The notes: generated by a model not told the origin, from the sequence alone. Numbered from the stretch's first letter, positions 39,174 to 48,083 are shown. The stretch: 64,000 nucleotides of DNA from Telmatospirillum sp. J64-1 (GCF_006980715.1 NZ_SBHN01000014.1:1-64000); one strand, 5' to 3'. Numbers and translations are program-made.

Positions 39174-39198
39174 GACCGCCTCCGTCCCTTCCTTGTTC

Positions 39199-39283
39199 CG
39201 TCACTCCCGCGAAAGCAGCAGTCCCTCTCAGCCGAGGAAGATGCTGCGGCGGCATGGATTCCCGCTTGCGCGGGAATGACGAT
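39199..39283 (+). repeat. Paired REP-like element, family B, copy 4 (inside the Hyf-like operon)
   Basis: Units GTCACTCCCGCGAAAGC (partly degraded) and ATTCCCGCTTGCGCGGGAAT flank about 45 bases between the G and I genes. Confidence 0.75.
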
Positions 39284-39315
39284 TGAAAGCAACGAGATCC
39301 CGAATTCTTGCCGCG

Positions 39316-40839
39316 TCACAGGTCCACCCCCGCATAGGAGCAGTTGAAGGACTTGTTGCACAAGGGGAAGTCGGCAACGATGTTGCCTTCGATGGCAGCC
39401 TCCAGCAGCGGCCATTGAAACCAGGAGGGATCGCGGGGATGACAGCGGACGATGCGCCCCACCTGGGACAGCCGCACCCAGACCAGGATCTCGCCTCGGA
39501 AACCTTCGACCAGCGCCATGCCCTCGCCGCCGCGCGTCGGGATGGGGGTATGCAGGGGGCCGGGGGGCATCTGGCTCAGGATGCGCCCGATCAGGTCCAG
39601 GCTGGCGCGTATTTCCTCGATGCGGATCCAGATGCGGGCATTGACGTCACCGTCCTGGCGCACCGGCACGGGCAGTTCCATCTGGTCGTAGGGCGGATAA
39701 CCGGGAAGGCGGCGGGCATCGACGGCGCGGCCCGAGGCACGGCCGACGAAGCCGGTGGCGCCGAACTGGCGCGCCAAGGCAGGGGTGCAGACGCCCGTCC
39801 CCACCGTGCGGTCGAGCAGGCTGGGGCTGTTGTCGTAAAGTTCGACCAATTCCTCGAAACGGGGCCGCAGGCGGGCCAGCATGTCCTGAAGGAGAGCCGC
39901 GCCTTCCGCCGTCAGGTCGCAAGCCACGCCGCCGGGGACCACCGCATCCATCATCAGGCGATGGCCGAAGCAGCTTTCGCAGATACGCAGGATTTCCTCG
40001 CGCAGAACCGAGCATTCGCCCAGCATCAGCGCGAAGGCGGCGTCGTTGCAGATGGCGCCGAAGTCAAAGATATGGTTGGCGATGCGCTCCAACTCGGCCA
40101 TCAGGGCGCGCAGCCAATGGGCACGGGCAGGGGCCTCGGCGCCGCTGGCGGCTTCGACGGCGCGGGCGAAGGCGATGGCATAGGCCACCGTACTGTCGCC
40201 CGAGACGCGCCCCACCAGCTTGGCCGCCTGGGCGACAGGCTTGCCGATCAGCGCCCCTTCCAGGCCGCGATGAACCCAGCCCAGCCGTTCCTCCAGCCGC
40301 ACCACCGTTTCGCCTGCGCAATGAAAGCGGAAATGGCCGGGCTCGATGATGCCGGCATGGACCGGCCCCACGGGGATCTGGTGCAGCCCCTCGCCTTCCA
40401 CCGGCAGGAAGGAATAGGCATAGGGTGCCGGCGGAGGTGGCCGGCGGGCCAAGGCCAGCGGATGGGTCACACCCCAGCGCCCGTGATCGAGCCAGGGACG
40501 CCCGTCGGGATTGCCCGCCGCCTGCAGGCCATAGAGGTCGGCCACGGCGCGTTCCAGCCGCAAGACACCGGGCCGGACCTGGGACAGTGACGCGAAGCGG
40601 CGGTCCGTGCAGGAATGCGAGGCCACGGCGATCTCGCCCGTTTCCTCGTCCCGCAGGGCGCAATGAATCTCGTTGCCGTCCGCCCACAGGCCCAGCACGT
40701 CCCAATCCTCGACCGCCAGTTCCGCCACCAAACCGCGCCAGGCTGCTTCGTCCAGGACGAAGCGCGGCCAGGGCTGGTGCGCCGCCACCGGGCGGGAGAA
40801 GGAGAGATAATGCAGCAGGGTGGTCTTGCCGGTAATCAT
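39316..40839 (-). CDS. hyfG: Hydrogenase-4/complex I-like large subunit without the Ni-ligand motifs (HyfG family, Ehr type)
   Basis: 507 residues from ATG 40839. The N-terminal about 130 residues are NuoC-like, the rest NuoD/hydrogenase-large-subunit-like: IPVGPVHAGIIEPGHFRF, LGWVHRGLEGAL and AELERIANHIFDFGAICND. Where true [NiFe] enzymes have an R-x-C-G-x-C motif after the HRG(M/L)E box, this protein reads RVSGDSTVAY (211-220), with no cysteine. The C-terminal DPCxxC motif is replaced by DFPLCNKSFNCSYAG (490-504). It therefore should not bind the Ni-Fe centre and is unlikely to be a hydrogenase. The sequence RICESC at 285-290 lies elsewhere and aligns with a complex I helix. It is translated 4 bases after the F gene stop. 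Confidence 0.88.
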   Translation of the reverse strand: MITGKTTLLHYLSFSRPVAAHQPWPRFVLDEAAWRGLVAELAVEDWDVLGLWADGNEIHCALRDEETGEIAVASHSCTDRRFASLSQVRPGVLRLERAVADLYGLQAAGNPDGRPWLDHGRWGVTHPLALARRPPPPAPYAYSFLPVEGEGLHQIPVGPVHAGIIEPGHFRFHCAGETVVRLEERLGWVHRGLEGALIGKPVAQAAKLVGRVSGDSTVAYAIAFARAVEAASGAEAPARAHWLRALMAELERIANHIFDFGAICNDAAFALMLGECSVLREEILRICESCFGHRLMMDAVVPGGVACDLTAEGAALLQDMLARLRPRFEELVELYDNSPSLLDRTVGTGVCTPALARQFGATGFVGRASGRAVDARRLPGYPPYDQMELPVPVRQDGDVNARIWIRIEEIRASLDLIGRILSQMPPGPLHTPIPTRGGEGMALVEGFRGEILVWVRLSQVGRIVRCHPRDPSWFQWPLLEAAIEGNIVADFPLCNKSFNCSYAGVDL

Positions 40840-40843
40840 GGCC

Positions 40844-42316
40844 TCATCCCAACATCGCCGCGACGGATTCGAACCAGGCCACCAGGGCCGGCGGCAGCCA
40901 CAGCCCGGCAATCACCACCAGGGCCAGATGCAGCACCATGGGCGCCACCGCGACACCATTGACCCAGGGATTGGGCACCGGATAGCCGAGCAGGGGCGAG
41001 GGCTCGCCGAAGGCCAAGCTTTGCAGCCGCATCACCAGCGCCCCGAAGGTCAACAGCAAGGCGAGGATCAGCGGCACCGCCAGCAGCGGCTGTTGGGCGA
41101 AGGCCGAGGCGACGACCAGGAATTCGCTCATGAAGATGCCCATAGGCGGCAGGCCGGCAATGGCGACCACGCCGATTACCAATCCCCAGCCCAGCACCGG
41201 GCGGCTGACGGTCAGCCCGCGGATGTCGCTGAGGCGCGCGCTGCCCACCGTCTGCACCGCCAGCCCGACGGCGAAGAAGACCGCCGACTTGGCCAGGGAA
41301 TGCATGGTCATATGCAACAGCCCGGCGAAGTTGGACAGCGCCCCGCCCATGCCGAAGGCGAAGGTCATGATGCCCATATGCTCGATCGAGGAATAGGCGA
41401 ACAGCCGCTTGATGTCGCGCCGCCGATAGAGCATCAAGGCCGCCACGAAGAGCGAGGACAGGCCCATCGCGATCATGAACGGGCCGGGGTCCATGGCGCC
41501 GTCGTTGGCGGAGACGATCATCTTCATGCGCAGGATGGCATAGAGCGCCACGTTCAGCAGCAGGCCCGACAGCACGGCGGCGATGGGAGTGGGGCCTTCG
41601 GCATGGGCGTCGGGCAGCCAGTTGTGCAAGGGCGCCAGCCCGACCTTGGTGCCGTAGCCGACCAGGATGAAGACGAAGGCAAGGCTGAGCAGCGCCGGCT
41701 GGAAGTCGCCCGCCTGCCCGATCATCGCCGTCCAGGCCATGGCTTGGCTGCCAGCGCCCAGGACCGGCTGCGCGGCCATGTAGACCAGGATGGTGCCGAA
41801 CAGTGCCAGCCCGATCCCCACCGAGCAGAGGATGAAGTACTTCCACGCCGCCTCGATGGCCGGGCGGGTGCGGTACAGGCTGACCATCATCACCGTGGTC
41901 AGCGTCGCCGCCTCGATCGCCACCCACAGCAGGCCGATATTGTTGGCCGTCAGTGCCAGCAGCATGGTGAAGAGGAAGGCCTGGTACATGGCATGGTAAA
42001 GGCGCATCTGCGGCGGCGCCAGGCGCTTGGCATTACCCTCGCGGCTGATATAGGCGGCCGAGAAGATGCTGCTGCCCAGCCCGACGAAGGCCGTCAGCAC
42101 CACCAGGAAGACGTTGAAATCATCGATGAACAGCAGCGCCGTCGGCTCTGGCCGCTGCCCCACCAGAACCAGCGACAGGCCGAAGGTGACGGCAGAGACG
42201 GCGATATTGGTCAATGCCGCCAGCCGCCAATGGGGCAGCAGGAACAGCACACCCGCGCCGATCAAGGGCGCGGCCAGCAGCCAGAGCAACGGATTGGCGG
42301 CCTGAAGCGCGGTCAT
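40844..42316 (-). CDS. hyfF: Hydrogenase-4 subunit F-like membrane protein (NuoL/M/N family)
   Basis: 490 residues, strongly hydrophobic with about 14 predicted helices. Antiporter-family landmarks: IGLLWVAIEAATLTTVMMVSLYRT (with the conserved Glu of helix 5), KVGLAPLHNWLPDAHAEGPT with its Lys and His, and IKRLFAYSSIEHMGIMTFAFGM. These are the proton-channel subunits shared by complex I, Hyf, Mbh and Mrp. It would couple redox chemistry in the G/I module to ion movement. Its start overlaps the end of the E gene by four bases. Confidence 0.93.
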   Translation of the reverse strand: MTALQAANPLLWLLAAPLIGAGVLFLLPHWRLAALTNIAVSAVTFGLSLVLVGQRPEPTALLFIDDFNVFLVVLTAFVGLGSSIFSAAYISREGNAKRLAPPQMRLYHAMYQAFLFTMLLALTANNIGLLWVAIEAATLTTVMMVSLYRTRPAIEAAWKYFILCSVGIGLALFGTILVYMAAQPVLGAGSQAMAWTAMIGQAGDFQPALLSLAFVFILVGYGTKVGLAPLHNWLPDAHAEGPTPIAAVLSGLLLNVALYAILRMKMIVSANDGAMDPGPFMIAMGLSSLFVAALMLYRRRDIKRLFAYSSIEHMGIMTFAFGMGGALSNFAGLLHMTMHSLAKSAVFFAVGLAVQTVGSARLSDIRGLTVSRPVLGWGLVIGVVAIAGLPPMGIFMSEFLVVASAFAQQPLLAVPLILALLLTFGALVMRLQSLAFGEPSPLLGYPVPNPWVNGVAVAPMVLHLALVVIAGLWLPPALVAWFESVAAMLG

Positions 42317-42978
42317 GGCCGGTCTCCGCGATAGGGGTCCAGGGTCTCCACGTCCAGGCTGTCGAAACGCTCGCGGATGCGGAAGAAGAAGATGCCGAAC
42401 AGGATCATCGCCACCAGCACGGCGAAGGCGACGCTGATCTCGACCACCAGCGGCATGCCCTGCGCGCTGACCGCGGCCAGCAGCAGGCCGTTCTCCAGCG
42501 CCATGAAGCCGATGACCTGGGTCACGGCATTACGCCTGGTGATCATCATCAGCAGGCCCAGCAGCAGCACCGACATCGCCAGGGCCAGGCTTTCCCGCGC
42601 CAGGGCCGCCGCCCCTTCCGTCACCGGCAGGACCAGCAGGATCGACAACGCCACCAGCCCCACCCCGATCACCAAGGTCGGGCCGATGCCGAGCGCCGTC
42701 TCGATGGTACGATGCATCCCCAGCCGCCGCACCAGCCAGGACAGGGCCAGCGGCACGATGATGGCCTTGAAGACCAGGGCGATGGCCGCCGTCAGATAGA
42801 GATGCGGCGCATCCTGGATATAGGCCTGCCACGCCGCCGCCGCCGCCAGGGCCAAGGCCTGCAAGGCATAGATGCGGATGACCGACGACACCCGGCGCTG
42901 ATAGAGCAGGGCGAAGCCCATCATCAGCACCGTCGCCCCGATCAGATGGGCAAGGTCATAGGTCAGCGTCGCGGTCAT
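42313..42978 (-). CDS. hyfE: Hydrogenase-4 subunit E-like membrane protein (NuoK related)
   Basis: 221 residues from ATG 42978; the longer frame to 43038 runs into a repeat. It has six to seven hydrophobic helices, with VTQVIGFMALENGLLLAAVSA in the middle, which carries the NuoK-like conserved Glu. HyfE is a NuoK homologue fused to extra N-terminal helices. It overlaps the F gene by four bases. It lies 229 bases after the C gene, a gap filled by a composite repeat. Confidence 0.9.
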   Translation of the reverse strand: MTATLTYDLAHLIGATVLMMGFALLYQRRVSSVIRIYALQALALAAAAAWQAYIQDAPHLYLTAAIALVFKAIIVPLALSWLVRRLGMHRTIETALGIGPTLVIGVGLVALSILLVLPVTEGAAALARESLALAMSVLLLGLLMMITRRNAVTQVIGFMALENGLLLAAVSAQGMPLVVEISVAFAVLVAMILFGIFFFRIRERFDSLDVETLDPYRGDRP

Positions 42979-42990
42979 GATGGAAGTCCG

Positions 42991-43192
42991 GGATCTTGCG
43001 GGCTGCCGCCCGCGCCCGCTTGGGGCCTTGGGCCCCAAACCCCGTTGTCGTCATTCCGGGCGCAGCGGAGCGGAGACCCGGAATCCAGGACAGACGGCGG
43101 TACTGGACTCCCGCTTTCGCGGGAGTGACGGAAATGAGGAATGGGGCTTGGGGCCTGAAGGCCCCAAGCGGGTCCGGGCGGCAGCCCGTAAA
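42991..43192. repeat. Composite repeat D-B-D between the C and E genes of the Hyf-like operon
   Basis: Two inverted GC-rich family D units (GGGCTGCCGCCCG...TTGGGGCCTTGGGCCCCAA at 42999-43039 and CTTGGGGCCTGAAGGCCCCA...CGGGCGGCAGCCCG at 43147-43188) flank REP-like sequences. These are TCATTCCGGGCGCAGCGGAG at 43053 and CTCCCGCTTTCGCGGGAGTG at about 43110, family B copy 5. Confidence 0.7.
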
Positions 43193-43207
43193 CTTGATAT
43201 CCCGCCA

Positions 43208-44155
43208 TCACACCGCCTCCGAGACATACAGGAAGATGGTGCCCAGCAGGGCCAGCAGCAGGGCGCCGCCCAGGAAGTCGGCGACGCGGAACAGGCGCAT
43301 CTTGGCGATGCTGGTCTCGAACACGGCCAGGGCGACGGCGATGCCCGCGAGCTTGACCACGTAAGTGACGAGGCCCAGCAGGATCGCCAGGAAGCCGCCA
43401 CCGGGCAGGGCGATGCCCCAGGGCAGGAAGAGACACAGGATCAGCGAAGCGAACAGCCACAGCCGCAGCATGCCCGTCGCCTCCATCAAGGCGAGGTGAC
43501 GCCCGGAATATTCCAACACCATGGCTTCGTGGACCATGGTCAGTTCCAGATGGGTGGCCGGATTGTCGATGGGGATGCGGCCGGTTTCGGCGATGGCGAC
43601 CATGGTCAGGGCGGCCAAGGCCAAGCCCATCGAGACTTCCAGCCCGATCCCGCCGCCCAGCACGAAGCCGACGATATTGGCGGGCAGGGTGGAACCCGCC
43701 AGCAGCGACAGGCTGAAGGTGACCATCAGCATGGCCGGTTCCGCCAGCGAGGCGATCATCATCTCGCGGCTGGCGCCCAGCCCGCCGAAGGCCGTCCCCG
43801 CATCCATCCCGGCCAGGGCCGTCAGGAAGCGGGCGATGCCCAGCAGCGCCACCAAGGCGATCAAATCGGCGGCATGGACCAGCGTCAGATGGGTGGTGAA
43901 GGTGGGCACGATGGCGGCGGCCAGCAGCACCGCCAGGAAGCAGCCATAGGGCGCGAGGCGGAACAGCCAGGAGGAATCCTCCGACACCACCGGCTCTTTG
44001 CGCAACAACCGGTACAAATCCCGATAGGGCTGCAGCAACGACGGCCCGCCGCGCCCCTGCAGCACCGCCTTCAGCCAGCGCACCAGCCCGGTCAGGCCGG
44101 GGGCCAATGCCAGGGCCAGGGCGATCTGGAGGATCTGCCACAGGGCCGCGCTCAT
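43208..44155 (-). CDS. hyfC: Hydrogenase-4 subunit C-like membrane protein (NuoH family)
   Basis: 315 residues from ATG 44155. NuoH/HyfC/EchB fold with about eight helices: QGRGGPSLLQPYRDLYRLL at the start (the G-R-x-G-P motif), FGGLGASREMMIASLAEPAM in the middle and AIAETGRIPIDNPATHLEL followed by TMVHEAMVLEYSG, the quinone/heel region motif. It anchors the G/I module to the membrane arm. It overlaps the B gene by four bases (ATGA). The frame extends upstream into the B gene but that part is not this protein. Confidence 0.92.
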   Translation of the reverse strand: MSAALWQILQIALALALAPGLTGLVRWLKAVLQGRGGPSLLQPYRDLYRLLRKEPVVSEDSSWLFRLAPYGCFLAVLLAAAIVPTFTTHLTLVHAADLIALVALLGIARFLTALAGMDAGTAFGGLGASREMMIASLAEPAMLMVTFSLSLLAGSTLPANIVGFVLGGGIGLEVSMGLALAALTMVAIAETGRIPIDNPATHLELTMVHEAMVLEYSGRHLALMEATGMLRLWLFASLILCLFLPWGIALPGGGFLAILLGLVTYVVKLAGIAVALAVFETSIAKMRLFRVADFLGGALLLALLGTIFLYVSEAV

Positions 44156-46152
44156 TGCCGCACCCCGACGACCACCAGCAGCACCACCAGCGTCAGGAAC
44201 ATCAGCATCAGGTAACGGCGGATGCTGAGGAACTGCATCCGGTTGATGCGCTCGGCCAGCCAATCCACCCCTGCCGCCAGCGGCAGATAAAGGCCCTGCC
44301 AGATGGGGTCGCGCATCCGCAGCGAGAAACGCGCCGGACGCGGGTCTCCGGGCGGCGGCATCTCGACCGTCTCGCGCGCGCCGAAAATCCGCGTGCCGAA
44401 GACCCGGCGCAGGGGCTGGGCGAAGCTGTCGGCGGTATATTGCGTTGCCGGGCTGGGATCGGGCTGACCGCAATCCCAGGACGGCGCCACCCGCACGGGA
44501 AGCGGGCTGAGGCGGCGTGTGGCCCAAAGCAGCAAGCCCGCCAGGACCAGCCCCGCCAGCACCAGAACGGTGGCGGCATAGGAACCGCGCTCGCCATCCG
44601 CCGGGCTCAGCCAGGGCCAGCCCAGCCCCACCGCCGGTTCCAGCGCCGCGCCCGCCAGCGGCTCGGCGATGGTCGCCAGGGCACCGGTCACCGTCACCGG
44701 GATCACCCCCAGCACCACGCAAAGCACGGCCAGCAGGACCAAGGCGGCGCGCATGGGCGCGACGACCTCTGCGGCCTGGGCGGCGGCAGCGGAGCGCGCG
44801 CGGCCCAGGAAGGCGATGCCGAAGGCCCGCACGAAACAGGCCGCCGCCAGCGCCGCCGCCAGGGCCAGCAGGGCGCCGACCACCGGCACGCCGAATTTCA
44901 TGGTCCAGTGCGGCAGTTCCGGCCCCCGGAACAGGGACTGGAAGATCAGCCATTCCGAGACGAAGCCGTTCAGCGGCGGCAGGGCGGAAATCGCCATGGC
45001 GCCCAGCAGGAAGGCCGGCGCCGTCACCGGCATCCGCTTGATCAGCCCGCCCAGCCGGTTCAATTCGCGCTCATGCGTCGCGGCCTGGACCGCGCCCGCG
45101 CCGAGGAACAGCAGGGTCTTGAAGGCGGCATGGTTGAGCATGTGATAGAAGGCCGCGACCAGCGCCAGGGCCGCCAGGGCCTGCCGCCCCTGGTCCTTGA
45201 AGGCCAGGGCCAGCCCCAGGCTGATGGCGATGACGCCGATATTCTCGACGGTGGAATAGGCCAGAAGCCGTTTCAGGTCGGTCTGCATCAGGGCATAGAG
45301 CACCCCGATCACCGCACTGGCCGCGCCGATCAGCATCAGCGCCGCGCCCCAGCGCCAGTCCACCGCGCCATGCAGGTCGAAGAGGATGCGCACCAGGCCG
45401 TAGAGGGCGACCTTGGTCATGACGCCGCTCATCAAGGCCGAGACATGGCTGGGCGCCGCCGGATGGGCCTGGGGCAGCCAGGCATGGAGCGGCACCAGCC
45501 CGGCCTTCGATCCCGCCCCCAGCAGCGCCAGCAAGACCACCAGGAAACCGGCGACGGGGCCGAATTCCCCCGCGCGCATGGCCTCGAACCGGAAATCGCC
45601 GCCCTCTCCGGCCATCAGACCGAAGGCCGGCAGCAGGCAGAACCCGCCGAAGGAAGCCATGATCAGGTAGAGATGGGCGGCCCGGCGGGTTTCCTGGTCC
45701 CGGTGGTTGGACAGGACCAGCAGCCAGGAGGCCAGCGACATGAATTCCCATCCGACCAGGAAGACGAAGGCGTCGTCGGCCAGCACCACCACGTTCATGC
45801 CCAGCAGGAACAGCGGAAAGAAGGGCGTGACGCGGCGGTATTCCGGCGCATGAAGGCCGTAGCCGATGCCATAGAGGGCGGCCATGGCGGCGGGCAGGTT
45901 GATGACCAGCAGGAAGAAGGCCGAAAGCTGGTCCAGGCGGAAATGCGCCGCCATCCAAGGCAGGCCGAAGGGCAGTACCGCCAGCCGCGCCGCATCCCCC
46001 GCCGCCAGATGCACCAGGGCGACCAGCGCCAGCACCAGGGCGCTGCCCAGGCACAGGCCGTAGGCCGCCTGATGGGCGCGCGCCAGATGTCCGGCCCCCA
46101 GGGGAACCAGGGACGCGACCAGCAGAAGGAGCAATGCAGCTCCGGCGGTCAT
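44152..46152 (-). CDS. hyfB: Hydrogenase-4 subunit B-like membrane protein (NuoL/M family)
   Basis: 666 residues, about 16 hydrophobic helices. Antiporter-like core: FVFLVGWEFMSLASWLLVLS (conserved Glu), KAGLVPLHAWLPQAHPAAPS with its Lys, KRLLAYSTVENIGVIAISLG, and NHAAFKTLLFLGAGAV. The C-terminal about 150 residues extend beyond the core and include SWDCGQPDPSPATQYTADSF, a typical HyfB ending. It is the first gene of the operon; 268 bases upstream separate it from the divergent TAXI gene and must hold both promoters. No hypA-F maturation or formate dehydrogenase gene is near. Confidence 0.92.
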   Translation of the reverse strand: MTAGAALLLLLVASLVPLGAGHLARAHQAAYGLCLGSALVLALVALVHLAAGDAARLAVLPFGLPWMAAHFRLDQLSAFFLLVINLPAAMAALYGIGYGLHAPEYRRVTPFFPLFLLGMNVVVLADDAFVFLVGWEFMSLASWLLVLSNHRDQETRRAAHLYLIMASFGGFCLLPAFGLMAGEGGDFRFEAMRAGEFGPVAGFLVVLLALLGAGSKAGLVPLHAWLPQAHPAAPSHVSALMSGVMTKVALYGLVRILFDLHGAVDWRWGAALMLIGAASAVIGVLYALMQTDLKRLLAYSTVENIGVIAISLGLALAFKDQGRQALAALALVAAFYHMLNHAAFKTLLFLGAGAVQAATHERELNRLGGLIKRMPVTAPAFLLGAMAISALPPLNGFVSEWLIFQSLFRGPELPHWTMKFGVPVVGALLALAAALAAACFVRAFGIAFLGRARSAAAAQAAEVVAPMRAALVLLAVLCVVLGVIPVTVTGALATIAEPLAGAALEPAVGLGWPWLSPADGERGSYAATVLVLAGLVLAGLLLWATRRLSPLPVRVAPSWDCGQPDPSPATQYTADSFAQPLRRVFGTRIFGARETVEMPPPGDPRPARFSLRMRDPIWQGLYLPLAAGVDWLAERINRMQFLSIRRYLMLMFLTLVVLLVVVGVRQ

Positions 46153-46385
46153 GCCGTTTCACCCCCCAACAGCACGCAAAGGGATTGCTCCCGAAACACC
46201 TTGGGTCCCCCGTTCAGCCTCGTCTTGAAAGGCGAGGTCACGAAAGTCTAACATCCCTCTCGCGGTACACAAGAGGGGGTAACCCTACTGGCAAAACCCT
46301 GACCGCAGGATATATACCCGCCTGGCCGAGGGCTTCCCTTTCCTAGACGAAAGAAGAGGTCTTCCCAAAAGCCAGACCCGCCGAC

Positions 46386-46401
46386 TCGGTCTTCGGACCG
46401 A
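46386..46401 (+). other. UUCG-capped hairpin in the leader of the TAXI gene
   Basis: 6-bp stem TCGGTC/GACCGA with a TTCG tetraloop, 19 bases upstream of the GTG start and just before the GGGAGTAGGAA ribosome site. I see no other clear structure in the 46153-46420 gap. Confidence 0.4.
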
Positions 46402-46420
46402 AGCATACCGGGAGTAGGAA

Positions 46421-47470
46421 GTGCCCTTTTCGTTGAAGACCCTGATCAAGGTTGCCGTCGCCATCGTCGCCCTGGTTGCCATCGGCGCCACCATGCTGCC
46501 GACCTCCTCGGTCGCCTACGACCTGCGCTTCCTGCGCATCGGCACCGGCCCCACGGGAGAAAGCCATTTCTCCATCGGCGGCGCCCTGGCCAGCGTCTTC
46601 TCCAATCCCCCCGGTTCCCGCGAATGCGAGAAAGGCGGCAGCTGCGGCGTGCCCGGCCTCATCGCCGTGGCCCAGTCCACCGCCGGTTCCAGGGCCAATA
46701 TCCAGGCCCTGTCGGAAAAGCGCCTGGATATCGGGCTGGCCCGGGCGGACATGGCCTATTGGGCCTTCCACGGCACCGGACCCTATGCTCAGAACGGCCC
46801 CGTCAAGAACATGCGGGCCCTCGCCATGCTCTATCCCGACAGCATCCAGCTGGTGGTCCGGCGCGATGCCGGCATCGACGCGGTCGAGGACCTGAAAGGC
46901 AAGCGCGTCTCGCTGGGCGAGTTGGAATCCGGCACGCAGATCAACGCCAAGACCATCCTGGACGCCTGGAAGGTGCCCGAGAAATCGCTGAAGGCGGTCG
47001 AGCATCTGCGCGGTCCGGCTGCCGCCGATGCCCTGGCGGCCGGCGAGATCGACGCCTTCTTCATCATCGACAGCTGGACCTCTCCCGCCGTCGCCGAACT
47101 GGCCCGGCGCGCCGAGATCGACCTGGTGCCGCTGGACGGCGAACCGGCCCGCGAGCTGATCAAGCAATACCCCTTCCTGACGGCCGGTCAGGTGCCGCCG
47201 AACAGCTATCAGGGGGTCGAGCGGGGAATCCCGACGCTGAACATCCCGGTCGTGCTGCTGGCCGGGGAACATCTGGAACAGAGCCTCGTCCACGGCATCA
47301 CCCGCGCCCTATGGCATGGCAGCACGCAGAAGATCCTGCGCAACGGCACCATGCGGGGCCGGATGATCGAGCTGCAATCGGTCACCGACCGGCTGGACCT
47401 TCCCCTGCATGCCGGCGCGGAAACCTATTATCTCGAACAGGGCCCGGCCCCCGAACTGGTCACGCAGTAG
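46421..47470 (+). CDS. TAXI-family TRAP transporter solute-binding protein
   Basis: 349 residues, GTG start behind GGGAGTAGGAA. Residues 5-32 are a signal peptide or anchor (VAVAIVALVAIGATMLP). The mature protein begins with YDLRFLRIGTGPTGESHFSIGG, the typical TAXI opening, then SNPPGSRECEKGGSCGVPGL, SVGDL-like VEDLKGKRVSLGELESGT and EIDAFFIIDSW. TAXI proteins deliver substrates such as glutamate-like anions to a fused TRAP permease. No TRAP permease gene is nearby, so the partner is elsewhere. The 3' end overlaps the convergent GST gene by 11 bases. Confidence 0.9.
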   Translation: MPFSLKTLIKVAVAIVALVAIGATMLPTSSVAYDLRFLRIGTGPTGESHFSIGGALASVFSNPPGSRECEKGGSCGVPGLIAVAQSTAGSRANIQALSEKRLDIGLARADMAYWAFHGTGPYAQNGPVKNMRALAMLYPDSIQLVVRRDAGIDAVEDLKGKRVSLGELESGTQINAKTILDAWKVPEKSLKAVEHLRGPAAADALAAGEIDAFFIIDSWTSPAVAELARRAEIDLVPLDGEPARELIKQYPFLTAGQVPPNSYQGVERGIPTLNIPVVLLAGEHLEQSLVHGITRALWHGSTQKILRNGTMRGRMIELQSVTDRLDLPLHAGAETYYLEQGPAPELVTQ

Positions 47471-48083
47471 CCGCAGCGGCCCAGTCGCGCATGGCCGGCA
47501 GGTCCCAGATCGCCTGCATATAGGCCGCCGAGACGTCATCGACGCCGACGCCATAGGTGGTGAAGCGGCTGACCACCGGGGCATACATGGCATCGGCGAT
47601 GGTGAAGCGGCCGAACAGGAAGGGGCCGCCCTGTCCGAAACGGGCGCGGCAATCGCGCCAGATCGCGGTGACGCGGTCGATATCGGCCTGAACCTCGGGC
47701 GGGATCCCGGACATGGGCGCATGCAGGGAAATGTCCATCGGCATGACCTGGCGCAGGGCCTGGAATCCGGCATGCATCTCCGCCGAAACCGCCCGGGCCA
47801 CCGCGCGGGCGTCCCGTTCCGCGGGCCACAGCCCGGCTTCCGGAAAAAGCTCGGCCACATATTCGCAGATGGCCAGCGAATCCCAGACCTTCAGCCCGTT
47901 ATGGATCAGCAGCGGCACCTTGCCCGAGGGCGAGTGCGCCAGGATCTGCGCCTTGGTATCGGGCTGGCGCAGCGTCACCTCTTCCTCTTGGAAGGTCGCA
48001 CCGGCGTGGCGGAGGGCCATATAAGGCCTTAGAGACCAAGTAGAATAGCGTTTCGTACCAACTACCAAGACAAATTCGTCCAT
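47460..48083 (-). CDS. Glutathione S-transferase-family protein
   Basis: 207 residues from ATG 48083 (GGAGAGGGG upstream); the longer frame to 48143 lacks support. Thioredoxin-like N-terminal domain with LVVGTKRYSTWSLRPYMALR, where a Ser at the active-site position suggests a Ser/Tyr-type GST, then KVPLLIHNGLKVWDSLAICEYVAE (cis-Pro and the glutathione-binding E-S/D-S region). The C-terminal helical domain contains FTIADAMYAPVVSRF, the usual N-capping box. It may conjugate electrophiles with glutathione. It is divergent from pepA. Confidence 0.9.
   Translation of the reverse strand: MDEFVLVVGTKRYSTWSLRPYMALRHAGATFQEEEVTLRQPDTKAQILAHSPSGKVPLLIHNGLKVWDSLAICEYVAELFPEAGLWPAERDARAVARAVSAEMHAGFQALRQVMPMDISLHAPMSGIPPEVQADIDRVTAIWRDCRARFGQGGPFLFGRFTIADAMYAPVVSRFTTYGVGVDDVSAAYMQAIWDLPAMRDWAAAATA

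Noticed and set aside
39967-39987. RICESC in the HyfG-like protein as a Ni-Fe binding motif
   Set aside because: It lies about 75 residues after the HRGLE box and aligns with the complex I helix leading to the PGG motif, not with the L1 motif of hydrogenases.
44107-46251. A 714-residue plus-strand frame opposite hyfB
   Set aside because: Low-complexity Gln/His/Arg/Gly composition and complete overlap with a convincing antiporter-like subunit.
46153-46420. Sigma-54 or FNR site controlling the Hyf-like operon
   Set aside because: No TGGCAC-N5-TTGC or TTGAT-N4-ATCAA pattern could be found on either strand by eye.
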